Shown: positions 1 through 8,312 of the stretch, piece after piece
How the letters are laid out: each line of letters starts with the position of its first letter
Numbering within the stretch: the first letter of the stretch is position 1
Source of the DNA: Streptomyces sp. yr375
GTDB taxonomy: Bacteria; Actinomycetota; Actinomycetes; Streptomycetales; Streptomycetaceae
Reading direction: 5' to 3'
DNA: 64,000 bases
Assembly: GCF_900110755.1 (NCBI RefSeq)
Contig: NZ_FOFF01000036.1
Span: 1 to 64,000 of the forward strand
The notes under the pieces: generated by a model
The model's input: the letters and a program-made list of their open reading frames with translations, nothing else
Databases searched by the model: none
Told to the model about the DNA's origin: nothing
Program-made: the position numbers and the translations under genes

Positions 1-324
1 CTCTGCATCATGCACACGGATCGCGGCAGTGAATACACGAGTGACGAATTCCGCACCGAAATAGGCAAGTTGCGCATGAGGCAGTCGATGGGACGCGTCG
101 GCTCTTGTTACGATAACGCCGCCGCGGAAAGCTGGTTCGCCATTCTGAAAGCGGAGATCGGGACGACCGTGTGGGAGACCCGCGAGGCGGCCCGGGCCGA
201 CGTTTTCCGCTACATCGAGGTCGAGTACAACCGCAGCCGGCTCCGTCGGCACCCCGACTACGGGTACGTCACCCCGCTCGAAACGAGATCCCTGCTCAGG
301 CAGAACCTCGCCCCGGCAGCGTAA
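1..324 (+). CDS. IS3-family transposase (orfB), 3' part
   Basis: This is the C-terminal integrase-core part of an IS3-type transposase; its 5' part lies outside the window. The frame is open from base 1. Visible family signatures are HTDRGSEYTS near the start, GSCYDNAAAESWFAILKAEI, where the second Glu is the usual last residue of the DDE triad, and a tail ending in VTPLETR. The protein would cut and join IS ends as the OrfAB product. Whether the full element is intact cannot be judged. It lies just upstream of a truncated GAF-ANTAR gene, which suggests it landed in or beside that gene. Confidence 0.9.
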   Translation, partial: LCIMHTDRGSEYTSDEFRTEIGKLRMRQSMGRVGSCYDNAAAESWFAILKAEIGTTVWETREAARADVFRYIEVEYNRSRLRRHPDYGYVTPLETRSLLRQNLAPAA

Positions 325-332
325 ACACCCGC

Positions 333-357
333 TGTCCAGTTCGCGGGGGGAACTTCA
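333..357 (+). repeat. Possible right end of the IS3-type element
   Basis: A 25-base segment beginning TGTCCAGTTCG and ending GGGGGAACTTCA follows the transposase stop by 8 bases. IS3-family ends in Streptomyces often look like this, with a G-run and a terminal CA. The left end is outside the window, so the inverted repeat cannot be confirmed. Confidence 0.4.
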
Positions 358-382
358 AGGTCTGCGCGACTCGGAAGCTGGT

Positions 383-979
383 GTGCGACCCAGGGCCGTT
401 GGTCGTATCGGAGCGTCGCGCGAAACGGCACGGAGGCTCGCCGTGCGCTGCGGAACTGGTAGCCCAGACGCGAACCGACACCCGAAGGGAGTGCTTCCGG
501 TCAGGCACGTCCCCGACCTGGCGACCGAGGCCGACCGGTGGCCGCGCTTCGCCGCGCAGGCCGGCGAGCGCGGCTTCGCGGCCGTCCAGGCGCATCCGAT
601 GCGGCTGCGGAACGAGGTCGTCGGCGCACTCAACCTCTTCCGCACCAGCCCCGGCCCCTTCGACCCGGTCGACGCACCCGTCGCTCAGGCGTTGGCGGAC
701 GTCGCCACCATCAGCCTTCTGCGACAACGCTCCACCGACCGCAGCAGCGTCCTCAACGAACAACTCCAGACCGCGCTGAACAGCCGGGTGCTGATCGAAC
801 AGGCCAAGGGAAAACTCGCCGAACGCCTCGACATCGACATCGGCATCGGCATCGGCATCGACAGGGAAACGGTCTTCACAGCGCTGCGCGGCTACGCCCG
901 CGCACACAACCGCCGCCTGTCCGACCTGGCCCGCGCCTTCATCGACGGCACCGAACCCCTCACCGGACTGGTGATCTGA
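383..979 (+). pseudogene. Truncated GAF-ANTAR protein
   Basis: The C-terminal two-thirds is a GAF domain end (VPDLATEADRWPRF, then MRLRNEVVGALNLF) followed by an ANTAR RNA-binding helix bundle (VLIEQAKGKLAERL, then RGYARAHNRRLSDLA). ANTAR proteins bind nascent RNA to prevent termination. The first ~40 residues do not look like GAF, and another frame just upstream reads ECFRSG, which fits the GAF sequence expected before VPDL. The gene therefore seems cut and frameshifted at its 5' side, next to the IS end. Between the two halves of the ANTAR domain a hexanucleotide run (832-868) adds an IDIGIGIGID stretch. The start given is the first usable start in the frame and is probably not a real one. 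Confidence 0.75.
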
Positions 980-1115
980 CCGATCACGACCGCAGACCCT
1001 CGCACACCGCATCGCGCCGTCGAGGCGTCCCGGGGGGCCTGATCACATCGTTCGGGGGAGCAGGCGATTCCGGGGTCCCGGCCTGGCGGGGTGGGCCCCC
1101 GGGTTTCGGCGGACC

Positions 1116-2297
1116 TCAGATACGGCTCAGTATGGACACCAGGTCGGTGGCGACGCTCCGGTCGATGGGCTCGGGGACGGGTTGCACTCCCGAGCTGAGG
1201 GACTGATCCGTGGCCGTGGCGAGCGCGGCGAGGCTGCGGGCCTGGAGGGTGAGTCCGAGGTCCATCGCCTGGATCGGGTTGCCCCTGGCCGCCGTGAGGT
1301 TGATCATCTTGGTGTCGGCGAGCACGACCAGTTCACGACCGTCGTCGAGGCGGTGGACGGCGCGTTCCTGCCCGCTGGCGCCCGATCGGTGCACGGACCG
1401 CGTGCGTTCGGCCAGCGCGTCCGTGTCCAGCTCCCACGGCATGTGTCCGACCCCGGCGATCACCGCGCCGTCCCGCAGGACGTCCAGCTCGGCTGTGCCG
1501 ATCACTCCCGGGTGGCCGGTGGCCAGGAAGAGCAACTGGGTCCGGGGCAGAAGTTCGCTCAGCTCTCCGACCTGATGGCCCGCCATCACCGCTTCCAGAG
1601 CGCGGTATGGGTCGGTGTCCGCCACCGCGACCCGGGCGCCCAGATGGGCGAGTGTGTCGGCGACCCCCCGCCCGCAGGGACCGTAGCCGACGACGGTCGC
1701 ATGCGCTCCGGGAAGCATGAGGTTGGTGGCGTTCATGAAGCCCTGGACAACGCTCTGCCCGACGCCGAACTCGTTCTCGACCAGCAGCTTGAGCTGGCTG
1801 TCGTTGATGACGATGACGGGGAAAGAAGGCGGGGAGCTCCAGGATCGGATGCGCAGGCCGCCGGTGGTGGTCTCCTCGGTGGCCCCGATGAGACCGGGAA
1901 GACCCCCCTGGGCCATCACGGCCTCGATCAGGTCCGCGCCGTTGTCGAGGATGAGGTCCGGCCGGGAGTCCAGTACCTGCGCGATGTTCCCGCGGTGCTG
2001 GTCGAGGTCGTCGGACCGGTGACCGATGACGGTGACGCCGGCGGCGCGCAGCGCGTCCGCGGTGTCCTCCTGAGTGGTACCGGGGGAACCGGTCAGGGTG
2101 ACCTGTGCGCCCGCCTGGGCCAGGTAGGACACCAGCACGGCGGTCTTCGGCTCGATGTGCAGACAGATCCCGATACGCCGTCCCTCGAAGGCGGCCGAGT
2201 GGGTCTGCATGGTGGCCGCGAGCATCGGCATGTGACGGGCGGCCCACTGGGTGTCGTCGTGGGAGATCGTGCAGCGGACAGGGGCGGGTGTTGTCAT
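1116..2297 (-). CDS. Adenosylhomocysteinase-like NAD-binding protein
   Basis: About 393 residues, related to S-adenosylhomocysteine hydrolase, which uses bound NAD+ to split SAH into adenosine and homocysteine. Shared marks are HIEPKTAVL (the substrate His), GATEETTTGG, NDSQLK (the active-site Lys), and a Rossmann motif GYGPCGRG. It departs from the enzyme where the canonical D-N and Cys should sit: it reads VENEFGVGQS instead of FDNLYGCRES. The C-terminal motif also differs (RGNPIQAM). It is shorter than the usual actinobacterial enzyme (about 470-485, from memory). The start is ATG 2297, preceded by AAGGAA 7 bases away; longer starts lack a ribosome site. It lies 68 bases after a 24-codon peptide gene in the same direction. 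It is probably a paralogue with a changed substrate rather than the housekeeping SAH hydrolase. Confidence 0.8.
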   Translation of the reverse strand: MTTPAPVRCTISHDDTQWAARHMPMLAATMQTHSAAFEGRRIGICLHIEPKTAVLVSYLAQAGAQVTLTGSPGTTQEDTADALRAAGVTVIGHRSDDLDQHRGNIAQVLDSRPDLILDNGADLIEAVMAQGGLPGLIGATEETTTGGLRIRSWSSPPSFPVIVINDSQLKLLVENEFGVGQSVVQGFMNATNLMLPGAHATVVGYGPCGRGVADTLAHLGARVAVADTDPYRALEAVMAGHQVGELSELLPRTQLLFLATGHPGVIGTAELDVLRDGAVIAGVGHMPWELDTDALAERTRSVHRSGASGQERAVHRLDDGRELVVLADTKMINLTAARGNPIQAMDLGLTLQARSLAALATATDQSLSSGVQPVPEPIDRSVATDLVSILSRI

Positions 2298-2365
2298 GAC
2301 GGGATTCCTTGACTGACGAGGTCGGTGAGGTGGGCACATCTGTGCCCTGAAGCCGAACCGGTGTG

Positions 2366-2440
2366 TCAGCCGTAGAACTGGCTGAGGTACGAGTGATCAC
2401 CGAAGATCCACAGATGGCGGCTCCCGCCAGTCATGATCAT
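2366..2440 (-). CDS. 24-residue peptide upstream of the SAHase-like gene
   Basis: ATG 2440 is preceded by a near-ideal Shine-Dalgarno GGAGAGGAGG with 7 bases between its GGAGG core and the start. The frame stops at 2366. The peptide starts MIMTGGSRHLW and ends SYLSQFYG, with one Trp, two Tyr, two Phe and two His in the last 16 residues. It has no signal peptide and no Cys. It could be a modified-peptide precursor, a regulatory leader of the gene 68 bases downstream, or a free small protein. I do not recognise a family. The ribosome site is strong evidence that it is translated; the role is open. Confidence 0.6.
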   Translation of the reverse strand: MIMTGGSRHLWIFGDHSYLSQFYG

Positions 2441-2490
2441 CTGGGGGCCTCCTCTCCGGGAACGATCACGGACATACCTGCACAGTTGAC

Positions 2491-2517
2491 GTTATACGCG
2501 TAACCCCAGTGCGGCAA
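2491..2517 (-). promoter_or_regulatory. Possible promoter for the peptide/SAHase-like pair
   Basis: On the minus strand TTGCCG (2517-2512) is followed after 15 bases by TATAAC (2496-2491), close to a sigma-70-type promoter though with short spacing. An 8-bp palindrome TACGCGTA (2494-2501) overlaps the -10 region and could be an operator. It lies about 50 bases upstream of the peptide start. Confidence 0.4.
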
Positions 2518-2735
2518 GAGACCCTTCGGGTTCGGAAACAGGACCACGGCGCCAGCACCCCGCACCGCGCTCGAAGGTCATCGCCGCAGGCCGGTGAGCG
2601 GGCGGCCCGGCGGCAGTCGCGTGGGGACCGGCAGCTCAGGCACCGCCTCCGTCGCGGCGGCCCGCTCGCCGAGCGCGACCAGACGGCAGCGAGGTGCGGG
2701 CCCGTCCGTACGAAGACGGCACCGCTGCACGGGGG

Positions 2736-3098
2736 CTATTCCTCGGCGGTGTTCGGGTCCCGCAGTGCCCGCAGGGCACCGTCGCTGTGCGAGCGGACGA
2801 TCGGATACCGCCCGTGGAAGTTGATGTGCTCATGCACCAGCGGGGAGAGACGGGAGCGGATCTCCTGGGAGACGGTCAGCCCGCCGGCTTCCAGCTCCTT
2901 GACCGCGGCGTCCATGTAGAGGGTGTTCCACCACACCACCGAGTTCATCGCCATACCCAGTGCTCCGAGCTGGTCCTCCATCCCGTCCCTATATCCGTGC
3001 CTGAGCTCGCCGAGACGCCCGAAGAAGATCCGGCGCCCGAGCGCGTGGCGGCCTTCGCCGATGTTCAGATGCACACCGATCAAGCGCCGGTATGCCTC
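2736..3098 (-). pseudogene. Tn3-family transposase, C-terminal remnant
   Basis: Reading leftward from about 3095, the frame contains YRRLIGVHLNIGEGRHALG, then RLGELRHGYRDGMEDQLGAL, then MNSVVWWNTLYMDAAV and RLSPLVHEHINFHGRY. This is the C-terminal end of Tn3-type transposases. The rest of the roughly 1000-residue protein is missing, and the open frame beyond 3098 is only the reverse of the PP2C gene. The break is internal to the transposase and not at a transposon end, so it marks a deletion or recombination, not a simple insertion. Confidence 0.8.
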
Positions 3099-3641
3099 GG
3101 AGTCGATCTCCTCAACGTCCTCGAAGACGTCATCGAACAGGCCAAACAGGCCGTGCACGACGTTGCCGGAACCGGCTCTTCGCCCGAAGACACCGGCACG
3201 ACACTCACCGCGATGCTCTGGACCGGATCGCAACTGGGCCTCGTCCACATCGGCGACTCCCGCGTCTACCTTCTGCGCGACGGAGAACTGTGCCAGATCA
3301 CGCACGACCACACCGTTGTCCAGTCGATGGTCGACGAAGGACGGCTCACCCCGGAAGAAGCCGCTTCCCACCCCCAGCGGTCGCTGCTGGTCCGGGCTTT
3401 GGGCCAAGGAGCCGACACGACCACTGACATGCGCCTGCACGACGCCCAGCGGGGGGATCGATATCTGCTCTGCTCCGACGGTCTGTCGACCGTCGTGCCG
3501 ACCGAAGACATCCACCGAGCGCTCTCCGAGATCAGCGAACCCGAGCAAGCCGTCCGCGAACTCATCACCCTCGCCAACGGCTCCGGCGGCCCGGACAACG
3601 TCAGTTGCGTAGTCGCCGACGTCATGGAGCTCCAGCGGTAG
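3099..3641 (+). pseudogene. PP2C-type Ser/Thr phosphatase, N-terminally truncated
   Basis: From about 3099 the frame encodes the rear part of a PP2C metal-dependent phosphatase: VHIGDSRVYLLRDGEL, then LCSDGL and GGPDNVSCVV. The N-terminal metal-binding segment (the DGMGG region) is gone and replaced by unrelated sequence read through the antisense of the Tn3 remnant. An active enzyme is unlikely. Intact relatives reverse Ser/Thr kinase signalling in actinobacteria. Confidence 0.8.
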
Positions 3642-3652
3642 GAGCGAGCGGC

Positions 3653-4165
3653 ATGCCGGGCCGACAGCACGTCTTCGCCCCCGAACAACAACTTGACCTG
3701 CCCCGGACCCCCGATGTCCGCCGCACCCAAGACCGCTGCCGGCGACTGCGACGACGTTACGGCCCGCCCCTCATCGCCCGCTGCTACGACGCCGCCGGCA
3801 AGCTCCGGAGCGGTCCGGCCCACCGCCACTACCCGCTCGTCCACCGCACCGAACTCCCGGCGGCCCTCTGGCCGATCACGGCCGGCTACCCCGAACACAT
3901 CACGCCGATCAGCCTGTTCGCCTCGGCCCATTGGTGGCAGTCGATCCTCAGTGACGACCTCCCCGTCGCCCCGCAAAACCCTCGCCGAATTCCACCCCCG
4001 CCCCCCGATGCAAGCACCCCTACCAGGCACGGGCCGCACACCGCTCAGCACCACCATCGAGACCACTGCCAAACAGATCGAAGCCCTCCTGCACCCCCAA
4101 CCAGCCTCTGCCGACCGGCTGTTGTTGAATCAGCTCGGGGATCCGGCGAGAGCGCGCATGCATGA
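3653..4165 (+). pseudogene. Unrecognised gene, possibly frameshifted
   Basis: The frame from ATG 3653 has believable composition up to about 3975 (SLFASAHWWQSILSDDLP) and then becomes His/Pro-rich and poor. A second frame continues sensibly from there (TLAEFHPRPPMQAP, then TTAKQIEALLHPQ, to about 4125). The two parts look like one coding sequence broken by a frameshift near 3970-3980. I do not recognise a family. It starts 11 bases after the PP2C stop. Confidence 0.3.
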
Positions 4166-4172
4166 TGGGCGA

Positions 4173-4691
4173 ATGAGTAATCGCGAGGGACTGCCGGCGG
4201 CAGTGGACACGGAGGCGCTGCTCGCGCTGGCGCAGGGCCACCATGAGCGCACCGTACGGGCCGCAGGTACTCGAGAGGCCGGCGGCCACCTGGTGAAGGC
4301 CTACTCCCTTCAGGCGCCAGGCCGCACCGTGACGGAACAGGACATCGCCGCCGCCCTGCGGATCACCGCGGCGCACCTGGAACTCGGGCGCGTCCGCGGG
4401 TCGCTCGGGCTCGCTGTCCTGATCGTGCACGCCGGCGGCGACGGCGACTACGTCCTGGTCCAGAGCTGGATCGAGGGGCACATGTCCGACCTGGCCGTCT
4501 TCACCGGACCGGCCGGACACGCCGACCAGCTCCGCCCGGGCCGCACCGGCCTTGCCCCCTGCGTCTGGGAAGGCGCGATCCTGGCCCACGAACGCGACGC
4601 GTTCTCACGGCATGTCCTGGACGGCAGCGGCCCGATCACGAACCGCCTGACCGCCTGGGGTGCCGACACCCTGACGGGAACCGTCCGGTGA
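4173..4691 (+). CDS. Hypothetical protein upstream of GNAT
   Basis: A 172-residue protein from ATG 4173 (an in-frame ATG at 4158 is an alternative). There is no signal peptide or membrane segment. The middle reads as a mixed alpha/beta domain (LAVLIVHAGGDGDYVLVQSWIEG). The stop overlaps the start of the next gene, a GNAT acetyltransferase, by four bases (GTGA), so the two are translationally coupled and probably act together. No function can be named. Confidence 0.65.
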   Translation: MSNREGLPAAVDTEALLALAQGHHERTVRAAGTREAGGHLVKAYSLQAPGRTVTEQDIAAALRITAAHLELGRVRGSLGLAVLIVHAGGDGDYVLVQSWIEGHMSDLAVFTGPAGHADQLRPGRTGLAPCVWEGAILAHERDAFSRHVLDGSGPITNRLTAWGADTLTGTVR

Positions 4692-5161
4692 ACAGCACCC
4701 CGAACGTGCGGCACGCCCGCCCCGACGATCTGCCGCGGATCGCCGAACTGGTCGCCGAGCACGCCGCCTACGAACAGGCCTCGCCGCCCGCCCCCGACCT
4801 CGCGCACCGGCTCGAAGCCCTGCTCTTCGCCACCCCGACACCACGGCTGCGCTGCCTGGTGGCGGAGCTGCCCGACGGGGAGGTCGTCGGCTACGCCACC
4901 TGCGCGCCCGAAGTCTCCACCTGGGAGGGCCGCGAATTCCTCCACATGGACTGCCTCTTCCTGAATTCCGACAGCCGGGGCTCCGGTCTCGGCGCACTGC
5001 TCATGAATGCCGTGACGGCCGAGGCACGCAACCTCGGCCTCACCGAGATCCAATGGCAGACCCCCGTCTGGAACAAAGGAGCCATCCGCTTCTACGACCG
5101 CCTCGGCGCGAACGCCAAGGAGAAAATCCGCTACAGCCTCACAGTTCCAAGCCACGAGTGA
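4688..5161 (+). CDS. GNAT family N-acetyltransferase
   Basis: 157 residues with a complete GNAT fold: VRHARPDDLPRIAELV at the N-terminus, an acetyl-CoA loop SRGSGLGALLM near residues 98-108, and a final WNKGAIRFYDRLGA strand-helix pair. It would move an acetyl group from acetyl-CoA to an amine; the EYEQ-like stretch and the WQTPVWN segment resemble diamine acetyltransferase-type members, but the substrate is unknown. The GTG start overlaps the upstream stop by four bases. Confidence 0.85.
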   Translation: MNSTPNVRHARPDDLPRIAELVAEHAAYEQASPPAPDLAHRLEALLFATPTPRLRCLVAELPDGEVVGYATCAPEVSTWEGREFLHMDCLFLNSDSRGSGLGALLMNAVTAEARNLGLTEIQWQTPVWNKGAIRFYDRLGANAKEKIRYSLTVPSHE

Positions 5162-5207
5162 ACATCGCCTTCTCACAGGGTCGTACGACGCCCGGAGTCA
5201 TGTCGAA

Positions 5208-6104
5208 ATGACCATGCACGATGACCAAGTGGGCGTGACCACCGAAATCGTTGCGGCCTTGATCCAAGAACAGTTCCCTCAGTGGAGCGGTAAAGCGATC
5301 CGACTCCTACCGTCGACCGGGACGGTCAACGCCATCTTCCGCATCGGGAACGACCTCTCGGCGCGTTTCCCCCTGCGGCTGGCCGATGCCGCCGAGGCGC
5401 TGGCGGTTCTGGAACAGGAAGCCCGGGCGAGCGCGGAGCTGGCGCAGGTGTCTCGGTTCCCCACCCCGGAACCCGTCGCTTTGGGCATGCCTGGAGCGGG
5501 TTACCCCATGCCGTGGTCGGTCCAGACATGGGTGTCGGGAACGGTCGCCTTTGATGCCGACCCGAGTGGCTCGGACGCTTTTGCCGAGGACCTTGCGGCC
5601 TTCATCGCAGCCCTGCGGGACGCCGAGACGCGCGGGCGGCTTTTCAGCGGCGAAGGTCGTGGCGGCGTTCTCGCGCACCACGACGATTGGATGGCGAAGT
5701 GCTTCGAAGAAAGCAACGGACTGCTCGATGTGCCCCGGCTGCGCGAGATATGGAGCCATTTCCGGGAGTTGCCACGCACCGGTGCCGACGTGATGAGCCA
5801 TGGTGACCTGATTCCCGGCAATGTGCTGGTCGCGGGAGACCGGCTCAGCGGCGTACTCGACACCGGCGGCTTCGGACCGGCCGACCCGGCGCTGGATCTG
5901 GTCAGCGCCTGGCACCTGTTGCAGCCAGGCCCGCGGGAAGTGCTCCGGCGGAGACTGGACTGCGACGATCCGGAATGGGAGCGCGGGAAAGCGTGGGCGT
6001 TCCAACAGGCTATGGGTGTTGTCTGGTACTACATCGAGAGCAATCCGACGATGAGCAGAATGGGGCGCCGGACACTCGACCGCATTCTGGAGTCGATGGA
6101 GTGA
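5208..6104 (+). CDS. APH-type phosphotransferase
   Basis: 298 residues of the aminoglycoside/macrolide phosphotransferase fold. Key marks are MSHGDLIPGNVLV (catalytic Asp and the following Asn) and GVLDTGGFGPADPALDL (metal-binding Asp). The N-terminal lobe has TGTVNAIFRIG as the nucleotide loop. It would phosphorylate a small molecule with ATP or GTP; whether this gives antibiotic resistance is not visible. The C-terminal 95 bases overlap the 3' end of the convergent monooxygenase frame. Confidence 0.85.
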   Translation: MTMHDDQVGVTTEIVAALIQEQFPQWSGKAIRLLPSTGTVNAIFRIGNDLSARFPLRLADAAEALAVLEQEARASAELAQVSRFPTPEPVALGMPGAGYPMPWSVQTWVSGTVAFDADPSGSDAFAEDLAAFIAALRDAETRGRLFSGEGRGGVLAHHDDWMAKCFEESNGLLDVPRLREIWSHFRELPRTGADVMSHGDLIPGNVLVAGDRLSGVLDTGGFGPADPALDLVSAWHLLQPGPREVLRRRLDCDDPEWERGKAWAFQQAMGVVWYYIESNPTMSRMGRRTLDRILESME

Positions 6105-7287
6105 TGTCGGGCTGGACCTGGTCGAAGAGGGTGAGGGCTTCGGTGGGGTCCGGGCTTACGAGGCGTTCCAGGCCGGCGGTCGTGATCTTCGCCCACTTGC
6201 CGGCCCGTGCCCACATCTGTTCTTCGAAGGCTCGGACGGCCTCGTCCAGGTCTCCAGGGCCGAGGCCAGGGCCGGAAGCGGTACCGGTGGCGGTGGCGGT
6301 GGCGGTCGCTATGGACTCGGCGAGTTCGGCGCCGTCCAGCATCGCGAGGTTCGCGCCCGCCCCCAACGGGGGCATCAGATGGGCGGCGTCGCCCAGGAGC
6401 GTCACCCCGGGGACGTGGGTCCAGGTGTGGGACACGGGCAGGGCGTGGAGGGGGCGGTGGACGAAAGCGGTGCCGTGGCGGAGGAGGTCGAGGACGGGAG
6501 CGGCCCAGCCGTCGAACAGGGCCAGCAGGCTCGATCGCGCCGCCTCGACGTCGGCCAGGTCCCGGTCCAGGCCCTGGTGCGTGTGCCAGTCCAGCGGTGC
6601 GCGGAACTGGGCGTACACCTTGGCGTGGCCGCCGCTGTTGCGCTGAGCGACGAGAGCCCGGTTCACGCCGTACACGGCCACGGAACCGTCGCCGATCAGC
6701 CGGGCGAGGTCGGGGTGGCGGGTGTCGACGTCGTCGAGGGAGGTCTCGACCGAGGTGACGCCGGTGTAGTGCGGCGTCGCCGACGAGAGCGCCGGGCGGA
6801 TCCGGGACCAGGCGCCGTCCGCGCCGACCACGAGGTCGAAGGTCTCCTGCCGCCCGTCCGCGAAACGGACCAGGACACCGTCCCGATCGTCCTGTTCCTT
6901 CCCCGGCACCACCTGCGTCACGGCCCGGCCCCACTGGACGTCGAGTGGGCCGAGCAGCAGGTCGCGGAGTTGCCGGCGGTCGATCTCGGGATTGGCCCGG
7001 TCGTCCGGTCCCGGTGACCAGTCGCGCAGGACGGTCCCGTCCGTGTCCAGGATGCGCATGGCCTGCCCCTCGGGGCGGGACAGCGCCCGGAACTCCGCGA
7101 GCAGCCCCGCCTTGTCCAGCGCGAGCTGGCCGAGCCCTTCATGCAGGTCAAGCGTGCCGCCCGGGGGGCGGGCGTCGGGGGCGGGATCGCGTTCTAAGAC
7201 GGCGACGGGGTGGCCATGGCGGTGCAGGACGCGGGCGAACGTGAGGCCGGCAGGGCCGCTCCCGACCACTGCGATGCGATGTCTCAT
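6010..7287 (-). CDS. FAD-dependent monooxygenase (TetX-like class)
   Basis: 425 residues from ATG 7287. The N-terminus MRHRIAVVGSGPAGL is the FAD Rossmann motif; VVGADGAWSRIR (DG motif) and LLGDAAHLMPPLGAGANLAM (GD motif) complete a group A flavin hydroxylase. Such enzymes oxygenate aromatic or polyketide compounds, and relatives inactivate tetracyclines or rifamycins. A hexanucleotide run near 6282-6312 gives an Ala-Thr repeat. The last ~40 residues, beyond LFDQVQ, lie antisense to the APH gene and look unlike the family, so the natural 3' end may be lost. It is divergent from a TetR gene, with a perfect palindrome between them. Confidence 0.85.
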   Translation of the reverse strand: MRHRIAVVGSGPAGLTFARVLHRHGHPVAVLERDPAPDARPPGGTLDLHEGLGQLALDKAGLLAEFRALSRPEGQAMRILDTDGTVLRDWSPGPDDRANPEIDRRQLRDLLLGPLDVQWGRAVTQVVPGKEQDDRDGVLVRFADGRQETFDLVVGADGAWSRIRPALSSATPHYTGVTSVETSLDDVDTRHPDLARLIGDGSVAVYGVNRALVAQRNSGGHAKVYAQFRAPLDWHTHQGLDRDLADVEAARSSLLALFDGWAAPVLDLLRHGTAFVHRPLHALPVSHTWTHVPGVTLLGDAAHLMPPLGAGANLAMLDGAELAESIATATATATGTASGPGLGPGDLDEAVRAFEEQMWARAGKWAKITTAGLERLVSPDPTEALTLFDQVQPDITPSTPECGRVSGAPFCSSSDCSRCSTRQHP

Positions 7288-7296
7288 GCCGATACA

Positions 7297-7315
7297 CTGT
7301 ATTGCGCTAATACAG
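7297..7315. promoter_or_regulatory. TetR operator between monooxygenase and tetR
   Basis: CTGTATT and AATACAG form a perfect 7-bp inverted repeat around GCGCT. It lies 10 bases from the monooxygenase start and 26 from the tetR start. Its position fits a TetR operator that represses both divergent genes. Confidence 0.75.
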
Positions 7316-7340
7316 CGCATCGCAACAGTACGATGTGACC

Positions 7341-8033
7341 ATGACTGTGTGGGACCGGCCGGAGCCGCCGACTCCTCCCGTGCCGCTCGACCGGGAGCGG
7401 ATCGTCGCCGCCGCCGTCGCGCTGGCCGACGAGGGCGGGCTGGAGGCGGTGTCGTTGCGCAAGGTCGCCGCCCGGCTGAACGCCGGCCCGATGCGGCTGT
7501 ACGGCTACATCTCCACCAAGGAGGAGCTGTTCGACCTCATGGTGGACGAGGTCCACGCCGAGATTCTCCCCCCGGAGCAGCCCGGTGACTGGCGGGAGGC
7601 GCTGCGCGTCCTCGCCCACCGCACCAGGCAGGCCGCTCTCCGCCACGAATGGCTGGCCGACCTGCTCGGCGGCCGCCCGACCCTGGGCCCGCACGGCCTC
7701 GCCGTGACCGAGGCCAAACTGGCCGCCCTCGACGGCCTCGCCGACATCGACACCGTCATGCGCGCCGTGGAGACGGTCAGCGCCTACTCCACCGGCGCGA
7801 TCCGGCGCGAGATCGCGAACCTGCGCGCCGAACGCGCCACCGGCCTGTCCAAGCTCGACTGGCAGCGCGCCTCGGGCCCGCACGTGACGAGAATGCTGGC
7901 CACGGGCCGCTTCCCGGCCCTGGCCAAGGCCGTGCACGACGGCACGGACGTGGACGCCGAGACATCCTTCACCACCGGCCTGGACTGGATCCTCGACGCC
8001 GTCGCCACCAGACTCACCCGCCCACCGGCGTGA
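7341..8033 (+). CDS. TetR-family repressor (TetR_C type)
   Basis: About 230 residues. The N-terminal helix-turn-helix is RERIVAAAVALADEGG, then VSLRKVAARLNAGPMRLYGYI, typical of the TetR class with a TetR_C-like ligand domain. ATG 7341 is chosen; GTG 7335 and ATG 7333 are alternatives. The gene is divergent from the FAD monooxygenase, as in tet and rox-like loci where the drug releases the repressor and induces the modifying enzyme. Confidence 0.85.
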   Translation: MTVWDRPEPPTPPVPLDRERIVAAAVALADEGGLEAVSLRKVAARLNAGPMRLYGYISTKEELFDLMVDEVHAEILPPEQPGDWREALRVLAHRTRQAALRHEWLADLLGGRPTLGPHGLAVTEAKLAALDGLADIDTVMRAVETVSAYSTGAIRREIANLRAERATGLSKLDWQRASGPHVTRMLATGRFPALAKAVHDGTDVDAETSFTTGLDWILDAVATRLTRPPA

Positions 8034-8127
8034 CGCTCGACTCCGGCCGAATGTGAGCGAGGTCGAGTTCTGCCCCCTCGCCCACTCCCTGACGCGAGGC
8101 CCCATCGCGGCTCTAGCGACGGGGCCC

Positions 8128-8283
8128 ATGATCGTATGGCTCAACGGAACCCATGGCGCGGGCAAGACGACGACCAGTGTGTTCGTGCAGCAATTGGTGC
8201 CGGATTCACCGGTGTTCGACGCCGAGAAGGTCGGCGAGACGCTCATGTTCGACCAGCTCGGCGCCTGGGACCCGGACGAGTAG
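8128..8283 (+). pseudogene. P-loop kinase/ATPase fragment
   Basis: 51 residues from ATG 8128 begin MIVWLNGTHGAGKTTTS, a Walker A motif, and stop soon after VFDAEKVGETLM. Streptomyces AAA-type nucleotide kinases with this start are about 170-180 residues (from memory). The rest is missing, so this is a remnant. It sits against the tail of the pseudogenised GNAT on the other strand. Confidence 0.7.
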
Positions 8284-8312
8284 GACCGGACGACGCGCAG
8301 GGCGCTGCCGGC

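Noticed and set aside
2441..2735. Search for the Tn3 terminal inverted repeat
   Set aside because: No 38-bp end starting GGGG could be recognised between the peptide gene and the transposase stop.
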